From positions 1-40,667 of the forward strand of contig DASRCB010000011.1 in the NCBI GenBank assembly GCA_035653295.1: a stretch of DNA of 40,667 nt. Reading direction: 5' to 3'. Positions within the stretch are counted from its first letter, which is position 1. Every line of letters begins with the position of its first letter. The stretch comes from DASRCB01 sp035653295 (GTDB lineage: Bacteria; Acidobacteriota; Terriglobia; Bryobacterales; Bryobacteraceae). The notes under the pieces were generated by a model. The model saw nothing but the letters and a program-made list of their open reading frames with translations, made no database searches and was not told the DNA's origin. A program made the translations under genes and the position numbers. Positions 16,015 to 22,967 of this stretch are shown one piece after another.

Positions 16015-17506
16015 TCTTTTGGGGCGCGGAGGAGTTCGGCGCGAACTCCTCGATCACAACGTCACCGAAATCTCCGCGCTGCTGCATCGACCAGCCGGCG
16101 AGTTCCGGCCGGCTCCGGAACCAGCGGTCCCATACCTGCGCGTCATTGCTGTGCGCGTAAACATAAAATCGGCCCGATGGCGCGAGCGTGGCTCGGGTAG
16201 TCTCGGCCGCGAACTGCTCGGCAGCCGTGGAGAGGTCGCGCGGGAACGGCCACACCTTTCCACGCAGCGGGTAAACGGCAGCGGGCGCGTACAGCACCGA
16301 TGGGAGCCGATACCCGGGATGCCAAGTCGGCCAGCGGCCTTCAATAAATGGACTGGGAAAGATGATCGGTGTGGCGGAGTCGGGCGCCAGTTGATTCAGC
16401 GTGTGCGCGGCGCCGCGCCAGTCCTGGTGCGTGTGTTCCGGCCAGATGCGTGTCCACTGGCCTGAAAGAGCCAGGGCGGCGATGCCGATGACCGCCGCCG
16501 CCGGCCGCCAGAGCCGTCGCGGAAGGCAGCGCGTGACCAGCGTTGCGGCCAGCATTGCGGCCCCGGGCAGCGCGAGGCTGTAGTAGCGAGGCACGAACAG
16601 GCTGACGCGAGTTAGGTGCGAGAACGCGAAGAGGCACACTGGCGTCCAGCACCACCAGAGAACAATGAGCAGCAGGGAAGACCTGGTCATCCGCGGTGCA
16701 TCGGGAGTTGCGCGCCGCAGGATTCGCAGCAGCCAGGAACCTGCGAGGCAGGCCAGAATCAGAGCGGGGATCAACGAGTAGAACAGATCGCGCCAGCGCG
16801 GCGGCGCCGCGATCACATGCTTCAGCGCGTCCTGCCGCAGCGCCAGGACGCGCAGCGCCTCGGGAACGAGCACGGCGCCGAGCACGGCGAACACGGCCCC
16901 GGCGCGCATCCACGAAGCCGGCGTTTCGCGCCACGCCAGCCGGGCGCAGGCGTAAGCGGCGAACACTGCGTAGAATGGCCAGTACACCGGGTGCACGGGC
17001 CACAGCAGCGCGGCGAAAATGACGAATCCCACGGCATCTCGCCATCGGTTGTTGTCCAGCCAGCGGATCAGGAACCACATGGCCGCTGCCATCACCGCGG
17101 TTCCCAGCGCGTAAGGACGTGCGTCCGCGGCCTGGAAGTTGAAGCCTCCGATCGCCAGGCAGGCGAACGCCGCCAGCCAGGCTGAATCGGCATCGGTAAG
17201 GCGGGCCGCGATAAGCGCAGTCAGAGCCAGTGCCGCGCCCAGCAGAAGCACCGAAGGAAGCCGATAGGCCACCTCCGAAAAACCCGCTATGGAATCGACT
17301 GCATGCGCGACGGGGTAATAGATCGACTGCGCGAACTCCGGTGAAGCCGACACGGACGGATGAGCTGCGCCGTAGCGGGCGATGAACGCCGTTGCCGTTT
17401 CATCCACCCAGAAGCTCGACGGCAGCGGCATCAGCCACAGACGGCCGACGACCGCGAACAGGAGAATCCAGAGCAGAGCAGAGCCACGCTGCTCGTGCGC
17501 GCTCAT
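15998..17506 (-). CDS. Multi-spanning GT-C-like glycosyltransferase/membrane protein
   Basis: 502 residues from ATG 17506 (MSAHEQRGSALLWILL). The start forms ATGA with the stop of the GH127 gene, so it is preferred over the open frame that runs 129 codons further upstream. About ten hydrophobic segments are visible. The first extracytoplasmic loop holds PLPSSFWVDETATAFIARYG, with an acidic DE pair in the place typical of GT-C (PMT/ArnT/GT39-like) enzymes. FNFQAADARPYALGTAVMA resembles the second conserved loop. The C-terminal ~110 residues are soluble and extracytoplasmic. Such enzymes move sugars from polyprenyl-phosphate donors outside the membrane. The donor and acceptor are unknown. It is the last gene of the six-gene operon. 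Confidence 0.75.
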   Translation of the reverse strand: MSAHEQRGSALLWILLFAVVGRLWLMPLPSSFWVDETATAFIARYGAAHPSVSASPEFAQSIYYPVAHAVDSIAGFSEVAYRLPSVLLLGAALALTALIAARLTDADSAWLAAFACLAIGGFNFQAADARPYALGTAVMAAAMWFLIRWLDNNRWRDAVGFVIFAALLWPVHPVYWPFYAVFAAYACARLAWRETPASWMRAGAVFAVLGAVLVPEALRVLALRQDALKHVIAAPPRWRDLFYSLIPALILACLAGSWLLRILRRATPDAPRMTRSSLLLIVLWWCWTPVCLFAFSHLTRVSLFVPRYYSLALPGAAMLAATLVTRCLPRRLWRPAAAVIGIAALALSGQWTRIWPEHTHQDWRGAAHTLNQLAPDSATPIIFPSPFIEGRWPTWHPGYRLPSVLYAPAAVYPLRGKVWPFPRDLSTAAEQFAAETTRATLAPSGRFYVYAHSNDAQVWDRWFRSRPELAGWSMQQRGDFGDVVIEEFAPNSSAPQKISGSR

Positions 17507-19344
17507 GCAGGGAGCCAGGTGCGATAGCGCGAGCGTGCGTCCCAGGTGTTTCCGGCCGAGGCGTAGTCGCAGAAAACGGCGCCGCCGGTCGAAAACGACA
17601 TCGCGATTCCGTCGGGCGGCCGGACCGGCGTCAGCTGGAGACGATTCGCCGCGTCGGGCTTCATTGCGACACGGGAGTCGATGTCCCCGCCGAGACGCAC
17701 GTCCCGCGCCACAGCAATCGGCCCGCGCACGATGGCGGCTTGGTCCTGCTGCCGCAACACGCGGGCGCGAAGATCCAGCCGAATGCGGACTCGATCGCCG
17801 GGCGACCACTTCCGCTCGATACTCGCCCACGCGCCTGGCCGCACATCGCGCACCGCCGCGCCGTTGACGTTCACCGAGGTCTGCTCGCTCCACGCGGGTA
17901 TGCGCAGGCGCAGGGGAAAGGCTTCAACGCGATCAGGCCGCACGAGAAGGTCCACGCTGTCGGCTGCCGGGTATGCGGTGGTCATCTCCAGGCGGCATTG
18001 ATTGCCGGACGGCAGCTTCAGTTTCCACGCGCCTTCGGAATAAAGATTGACGTACGGCCCGTCGGATCCCGCCATAACCGCGATCTCCGGGATCAGCATG
18101 ACGCCACGCGGCCCGTTCGCCACACAGCAGTTCAAGTCCATGCCGCACTGCCGTTCGCCGAGGGCGCGTACTCCCGCGAGAGCGCTGTACTGCGCGAACG
18201 ACGACCCGTCGGGCAGCATTGCGCCGAGCAACGCGTTATAGGCGGTCCGCTCGATTTCGTCGGCATACAGCGGACTCGCCGTGGCCCGCAGCAGACTCGC
18301 GCAGAACTGCATCCAGGTCTCCGCGACGCAGGTCTCCATAGAGCGCTCGCGCGCCTCGGTCTGATGCTCTCTTCCTCCGTACCAACACTCCGCCGCGGAC
18401 CCCGATCCCGCGACGTTGATCTCGGTGTCGCGAATGCTGCCGGCTGTTCGTTCCGCCGCGGTCAGGCCCTGAGCCCAGCCGGTGGCGCGATAAAGATCGA
18501 TCAGCCCGGCGTAGCAGGACATCATCTCGTACGCCTTCTCGCCGTTTTCCCACGACCACCACTGGCGCGGGGGAGGGAACCGCTGCCCCACCGGCACGCC
18601 CTGCATGGCCTTCTCGATCAGCCGCGGCCCTTCCGGCGAAGACCATCGCGCCACGATGTAGGCGGCGAAGTCGCGATAGCGCTCGTCGCCGGTGCGGCGG
18701 TACAGCTCCACCATGGGCTGCAGTATCGAACTGGCGGCCATGCCCCGGTACAGACCCAGAGTCACGATGTCTGCCTTGTCCGGGCCGACCTCCGCGAGCA
18801 CGCTGTCGGCAAGCCGCCTCGCGCCGGCCAGCGTCCTGGGCTGTGGATCGAGACCGTAGCTCGCCAGCAAGCCGAGCAGTGTGTACTTGCGGCCCCAAAC
18901 GTCCCATCCCTTTAGCCGGTACCGGTCCGCGTAGTTGCCGATGTATCCGTCCGCGGATTGTGTCGAGAGCAGATCGGCGGTGGTGGCGCGCAGATGCTCG
19001 CGCCACGTCGCGTCGCCGGTGTATTCGCAGGCCGCCGCCGCGGACAGGAACCACTTGCCCCAGAACTCTGTTTGCCAGCAGCTTTTCTCATCGCGATGAC
19101 GAAACGGCTCGACGAGCTTCGCCGGGTTCTGGGCGAAGATGCGATTTCGGATACACAGGTCCACGCCGCGGCCGAGGGAGCCGCCGAGCCGGACGTCGCG
19201 CAACGGGAGCGGAGTAAGCAGATCCGGCGCTGGATTGCGCGGCAGATCGAGCCGCGTCGGGCCGTGCGCGGAAACGCGGCGGCACGATTCGCCCGCAACC
19301 AAACCAATGGCGGCGAGCGCTTCACGGCGGGAAATCGGTCTCAA
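17503..19344 (-). CDS. GH127-family beta-L-arabinofuranosidase-like protein
   Basis: 613 residues, full length for GH127 (PF07944). The zinc/thiolate centre known from HypBA1 is visible: Glu337 and Cys339 in SMETCVAET, Cys406 and Cys407 in MDLNCCVANGPRG. The second of the pair corresponds to, or lies beside, the nucleophilic Cys. An (alpha/alpha)6 barrel is followed by beta-sandwich domains (PLRLRIPAWSEQ, ARVLRQQDQAAIVRGPIAVA). The N-terminus ISRREALAAIGLVAG looks like a twin-arginine signal, suggesting periplasmic action. The start is a TTG at 19344, because stops close the frame just upstream. It probably releases terminal L-arabinofuranose or a related sugar. It overlaps the next gene by ATGA. 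Confidence 0.88.
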   Translation of the reverse strand: MRPISRREALAAIGLVAGESCRRVSAHGPTRLDLPRNPAPDLLTPLPLRDVRLGGSLGRGVDLCIRNRIFAQNPAKLVEPFRHRDEKSCWQTEFWGKWFLSAAAACEYTGDATWREHLRATTADLLSTQSADGYIGNYADRYRLKGWDVWGRKYTLLGLLASYGLDPQPRTLAGARRLADSVLAEVGPDKADIVTLGLYRGMAASSILQPMVELYRRTGDERYRDFAAYIVARWSSPEGPRLIEKAMQGVPVGQRFPPPRQWWSWENGEKAYEMMSCYAGLIDLYRATGWAQGLTAAERTAGSIRDTEINVAGSGSAAECWYGGREHQTEARERSMETCVAETWMQFCASLLRATASPLYADEIERTAYNALLGAMLPDGSSFAQYSALAGVRALGERQCGMDLNCCVANGPRGVMLIPEIAVMAGSDGPYVNLYSEGAWKLKLPSGNQCRLEMTTAYPAADSVDLLVRPDRVEAFPLRLRIPAWSEQTSVNVNGAAVRDVRPGAWASIERKWSPGDRVRIRLDLRARVLRQQDQAAIVRGPIAVARDVRLGGDIDSRVAMKPDAANRLQLTPVRPPDGIAMSFSTGGAVFCDYASAGNTWDARSRYRTWLPA

Positions 19345-19375
19345 AACGCCACTTTATCAGGGGAGCCCAGCCGGT

Positions 19376-20128
19376 TCATGGGGAAAGCTGGTCGAGTACG
19401 GCGTGCTTTGCGGAAGCATCCACATCCAGCGCCACCGCGTATTTCCGTCCGGCGAGCGCGCCCCGCAACTGCAGCAGCGCGGTGTAGTAGTCGAAGTACG
19501 CGAACGGCGAAACACCGCCGCGGACCATCTGATATTCGCGAATGGCCTTCGTCCAGGTATCGAAAGCATCGCTCACATTGACGTAGATATACGGCTGAAA
19601 GCCCTCGGCGTCCTCCCAGTTCTCGGCGTAGTACACGCCACGAATGCCGCGCCACGGCGGATGCTCGGCCCTGACCGCTTCGAGCTCAGCCAGCAGCACC
19701 GCGTCGCCGACGATGGCCGAGGTGATGCGGTGGTCCTTGTGGATGCTGTTTTTCCAGTGCGTGATGACGTGTGTCGGCCGTACCTGGCGCATGACGTCAG
19801 CCACGTAGCGCCGGGCCTGCTCGTCATCGGGGATGAGGGCATCGCCCCAGGGGCCGACGATCAGCTCGGCGCCGAGATCGCGAGCCGCCGCTTCGGCCTC
19901 GTGGCGCTTCTGCGCGGCATACGCCTGCGGGGACAGCTTCGGGTTGCCGGCTTCGCCGAGCGTGAGGTCCAGCATCACGACACGATCGCCGGCCTTCTTC
20001 TGATGGGCGAGAAGCGCGCCGACGGTGAGGTCCATGTCCGCGGCATGCGCGCCAATGGCGAGAATCGTGCGCTGCTGCGCCGCCGTGAACGGCAGCAGCA
20101 TGAAACCGAGGCACAGGGTCTTACGCAT
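19376..20128 (-). CDS. PIG-L (LmbE-like) deacetylase-family protein with altered active site
   Basis: 250 residues from ATG 20128, preceded by AGGAGA; it begins with a signal-peptide-like MRKTLCLGFMLLPFTAAQQ. The fold is PIG-L: TILAIGAHAADMDLTVGALL (21-40), LTLGEAGNP, and THWKNSIHKDHR (119-134). The usual zinc/catalytic motif AHPDDE reads AHAADM. The zinc ligands His28 and Asp31 and the HKDH histidines are kept, but the Asp that acts as general base in BshB/MshB-type deacetylases is Ala30. It may therefore be inactive, use another base, or have another reaction. Canonical members deacetylate N-acetyl-amino sugars. The gene overlaps the MFS gene by 8 bases and precedes GH127 by 31. Confidence 0.85.
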   Translation of the reverse strand: MRKTLCLGFMLLPFTAAQQRTILAIGAHAADMDLTVGALLAHQKKAGDRVVMLDLTLGEAGNPKLSPQAYAAQKRHEAEAAARDLGAELIVGPWGDALIPDDEQARRYVADVMRQVRPTHVITHWKNSIHKDHRITSAIVGDAVLLAELEAVRAEHPPWRGIRGVYYAENWEDAEGFQPYIYVNVSDAFDTWTKAIREYQMVRGGVSPFAYFDYYTALLQLRGALAGRKYAVALDVDASAKHAVLDQLSP

Positions 20129-21299
20129 TGGCTCTCCTGAATTTTCGGGAGACCAGCAGCAGACCGAAAATGGCTGCCGCGTCGGCGACCGCGATTCCGA
20201 GTCCGGCGCGCAGGCCGGCGCTCGAGCCGATGCGCCCGGCGGTCCACGGAAGGACCATACCGCCGCTGAGCGCGAGGCCGATGAGAATCCCGAAAACAGT
20301 GCCGGAGTGACTGGGGTAGCGCGCGCCGGCGATGCCCAGCGTGGTGGGGAAGATGGCCGCGATGCTGAAGCCGAGCAGGACGGCGGCAACAGCAGCCAGC
20401 GGGACGGAGCGTGCAGCCAGCAACAAAATCACGCTTCCCGCGACGCCGACCGCGCTGGCGGCAATCAGCATATCGCCGCTGGCGCGCAGCAGCAGGCGGC
20501 TCAGGATCACCCGCGCCAGCATCAGCGCCGCCCAGTAACCGGCGAGCAAAAGCGATGCGGCGGCGATGGTGGCGTGAAGATCGCGGGTGACGTAGGAGCT
20601 GAGATAACCACCGATAATGAACTCGTTCCCGGATTCGAAAAAGAGCAGCAGCGAGAGCGCGATCACCAGCGGTTCGCGGGCCAGGCGGAGCACATCGGTC
20701 GCGGACACGCCGGCGTGCTGGCGCGGCGGTGGGAACTCGAGCGCCAGCCCGAGTGCGGCGGGAACAAGGCTGAGCGCGATCGCGACGCCAAGAATTCCGC
20801 CGAAACCCAGGGTCTCCAGCAGCGCCCCGATGGTGAATGGAACGAACAGCGCTCCGACGCCGAAAAAGACCCCGAGCAGATTGAGCGCCGCGCTCTTGCG
20901 CAGCGCATCCTCGTGCAGATCGGCAATGAGCGTGTTCGACGCCTGATTGAGAGCGCCGCCGCCGATGCCCAGCAGCAGCACAGCGCCGATCAGGGCGGGG
21001 TAGGCGCCGGTTCGCGCGATGATGGCCAGAGCGGCGCACACAAACAGAGGAGCGGCGACCAGCGGTGGGCGGAGGCCGAAGCGGTCCACTACAGGGCCCA
21101 GCGCGAGCGAGGTCACCAGCATGGCTCCGTTCATGCTCAGGAACAGGTTTCCCGCCTCGGCCAGATCGAAGTGCACGCGTACGGAGATCAGCGGCAGAAT
21201 CGCACCCAGCAGCGCCATGACGATGCCGAAGCCGAACATAGCCGACCACGCGGTGACGGTCAGCCACGCGGGGCGAATCCGTACGCCGGCTACGCTCAT
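20121..21299 (-). CDS. MFS transporter
   Basis: 392 residues with about 12 hydrophobic helices. The start is ATG 21299 (MSVAGVRIRPAWLTV), which overlaps the SIS gene stop as ATGA. The frame is open further upstream but that part overlaps the SIS gene and lacks membrane character. The loop 2-3 motif is GPVVDRFGLRPPLVAAPLF. SGTVFGILIGLALSGGMVLPWTAGRIG near residues 330-360 resembles the fucose/glucose-permease and YfkF-like MFS groups. Placed between a sugar kinase/SIS pair and a deacetylase-like gene, it is likely the uptake system for the sugar handled by this operon. The substrate is inference. Confidence 0.85.
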   Translation of the reverse strand: MSVAGVRIRPAWLTVTAWSAMFGFGIVMALLGAILPLISVRVHFDLAEAGNLFLSMNGAMLVTSLALGPVVDRFGLRPPLVAAPLFVCAALAIIARTGAYPALIGAVLLLGIGGGALNQASNTLIADLHEDALRKSAALNLLGVFFGVGALFVPFTIGALLETLGFGGILGVAIALSLVPAALGLALEFPPPRQHAGVSATDVLRLAREPLVIALSLLLFFESGNEFIIGGYLSSYVTRDLHATIAAASLLLAGYWAALMLARVILSRLLLRASGDMLIAASAVGVAGSVILLLAARSVPLAAVAAVLLGFSIAAIFPTTLGIAGARYPSHSGTVFGILIGLALSGGMVLPWTAGRIGSSAGLRAGLGIAVADAAAIFGLLLVSRKFRRANA

Positions 21300-22054
21300 T
21301 CGCGGCCGCGGGAGAAAAGCGCTTTGCTGTAGGCTTCGAACACGCGCGGGTTGTGGTCCTTTTCGATACCGGGCACGTTGGGCGAGACGAAGGTGACCAA
21401 CTGATGCCCGCGGGCCGCCAGCCGCGCGCCTGTTTCCGCCACCAGCGACATGGCGATGAATACCGCGGCCATGGTGGAGCCGGCGGCGACCTTCTCCGGC
21501 CGGCCGACGTCCACCTGCGAGTCCTCCGGCGCCACGCAATTATCGATGGCGATATCGGCGGCATCGGGCAGTTTTTTCCCGGAGGAGTGCGTCGCCTCGG
21601 AGGCGCGTGCGTTAGCCAGCGAGGAGACGGTGATTACGGTGAGGCCTTTGTTTTTCGCGTAGAGCGCCGCCTCGATGGGCGCGGCATTCATTCCGCCGTG
21701 GGAAAAGACGATCATCACGTCGCCGGGCTCGAGCGGATAGCTTTGCAGGAACACTTCCGCGTAGCCCTCGCGCCGTTCCAGCCACAGGAGTTCGCGCGCG
21801 CCGCCGGGGCCGACGACGTTCCACCACATCAGCCGCGGATCGTACAGCGGGAAAAAACCCACGAAGCTGCCGTAACGCGGGAAGACGTCCATCACCGGAA
21901 TGACGGAGTGGCCGCTGCCGTACAGATACACGCGTTTTCCGGCGGCGATGGCGTTGGCCATGGCTTCGGCGGCGCGTTCGATCTGCACCTGCTGCGTTTC
22001 ATGAATTGCCGCGAGGACCGCGGAGATGTTTTCGTAGTATTTAGCTGCGGACAT
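21296..22054 (-). CDS. SIS-domain sugar-phosphate binding protein (UPF0309-like)
   Basis: 252 residues from ATG 22054 (MSAAKYYENISAVLAAIHET). ATGs at 22063 and 22087 are alternatives. The SIS fold is clear: KRVYLYGSGHSVIPVMDVF (phosphosugar loop G-S-G-H-S), VFLQSYPLEPGDVMIVFSHGGMNAAPIEAAL, and a second Ser-rich turn VITVSSLANARASEATHSSGKKL. It resembles the UPF0309 group of SIS proteins, which includes sugar-phosphate isomerase or etherase relatives of MurQ and GmhA. It overlaps the ROK kinase gene by 14 bases and the MFS gene by 4. The natural reading is that it processes the phosphosugar made by the kinase. Confidence 0.85.
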   Translation of the reverse strand: MSAAKYYENISAVLAAIHETQQVQIERAAEAMANAIAAGKRVYLYGSGHSVIPVMDVFPRYGSFVGFFPLYDPRLMWWNVVGPGGARELLWLERREGYAEVFLQSYPLEPGDVMIVFSHGGMNAAPIEAALYAKNKGLTVITVSSLANARASEATHSSGKKLPDAADIAIDNCVAPEDSQVDVGRPEKVAAGSTMAAVFIAMSLVAETGARLAARGHQLVTFVSPNVPGIEKDHNPRVFEAYSKALFSRGRE

Positions 22055-22916
22055 AGATTCCATCCAGGGCGAGTTTCGCGGCCCCAAGGAGGCCGGCGTT
22101 TTCGCCCAGTTGACTGACTTCGATACGCACCTGCGTCGCGGCGACGGGCTGCGCCCAGCGCGCTGTTCGCTGACGAATTCGCTCGAGGAACAAGCCGGAG
22201 GCCTGCATCAGGCCGCCGCCGAGCACGATCATTTGCGGGTTGAGAACACTGATCAGATTGGCGATGCCCATGGCCATGAAGGTCACTGCGCGGTCGACGG
22301 CGTCGCAGGCCCGTGGATCGCCGGCTCGAGCGGCGGCGACGACTTCCTCGGCATTTTTCATCCCCGCGCCGCGAGCCAGCGCAGGTCCGCCGGACTCGGC
22401 TTCCCAGCAGCCGGTTTGAGCATAATCGTCGCGCCACGCCGGATCCAGCGCAAACCAGCCGACGGCTCCGGCAATGTCACCCGCGCCGCGCAGCAGCCTT
22501 CCTCCGGAGATAATGCCGGCGCCAATACCGGTGCCCACGGCGAGAAAGACCACATCGCTGAGCCCACGCGCGGCCCCGAGCCACGCTTCGCCCATAACAT
22601 AGCCGGCGCGGTCGCTGTCGATGATTACAGGCAGCGGCAGGACGCGCTCGAGTTCATCCCGCAGCGGCACGTGGTCGTGCCCCCAGAGATTCGGGGCCCA
22701 GGCCGTGCCGGTGCGCTCGGAGGAGATTCCCGGGATGATGAGCCCGGCCGCACGAGCCTGAAGGCCGCTGATAAGCTCGGCGATCTGTGCCGCCGACGCG
22801 CGGACATCGCCCCGCACGGCCGCGACCTTCCGCTGGCTGGAGATGGTTCCGTTCTCATCGACAACCGCGGCGGTCAGCTTGGTGCCGCCGAGGTCGATGG
22901 CAATGACCGAATCCAT
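22041..22916 (-). CDS. ROK-family sugar kinase, divergent
   Basis: 291 residues. The ATP phosphate loop is AIDLGGTKLTAAVVDENG (DLGGTK at 8-13). The catalytic Asp is Asp102 in IIDSDRAGYVMGEAWLGA, and the second phosphate motif is LAVGTGIGAGIISGGRLLRG. Two ROK hallmarks are altered. The sugar-binding ExGH motif reads AVGW (151-154), and the CxCGxxGC zinc motif is replaced by YAQTGCWEAESGG, keeping one Cys. The catalytic Asp argues for an active kinase with changed sugar specificity. It is the first gene of the six-gene operon, 51 bases from the divergent GH78 start. Confidence 0.87.
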   Translation of the reverse strand: MDSVIAIDLGGTKLTAAVVDENGTISSQRKVAAVRGDVRASAAQIAELISGLQARAAGLIIPGISSERTGTAWAPNLWGHDHVPLRDELERVLPLPVIIDSDRAGYVMGEAWLGAARGLSDVVFLAVGTGIGAGIISGGRLLRGAGDIAGAVGWFALDPAWRDDYAQTGCWEAESGGPALARGAGMKNAEEVVAAARAGDPRACDAVDRAVTFMAMGIANLISVLNPQMIVLGGGLMQASGLFLERIRQRTARWAQPVAATQVRIEVSQLGENAGLLGAAKLALDGIYVRS

Positions 22917-22967
22917 GACGGGGACGCCTCGATTGTCTCACCGCGCCTGCGATAGATTGGATGCGTC
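22917..22967. promoter_or_regulatory. Divergent control region between ROK operon and GH78 gene
   Basis: Only 51 bases separate the ROK kinase start (-) from the GH78 start (+). Both transcripts must start here or inside the neighbouring genes, so joint control is likely. I could not pick convincing -35/-10 pairs. An out-of-frame ATG lies at 22961. Confidence 0.45.

Noticed and set aside
17507..17893. N-terminal extension of the GT-C-like gene
   Set aside because: It overlaps the GH127 coding region, has antisense-like composition, and the ATG at 17506 makes a clean ATGA junction.
19975..21564. 529-residue minus-strand frame over the MFS and PIG-L genes
   Set aside because: It is out of frame with both genes, and its translation is Arg/Ser/Pro-rich without membrane helices or motifs.
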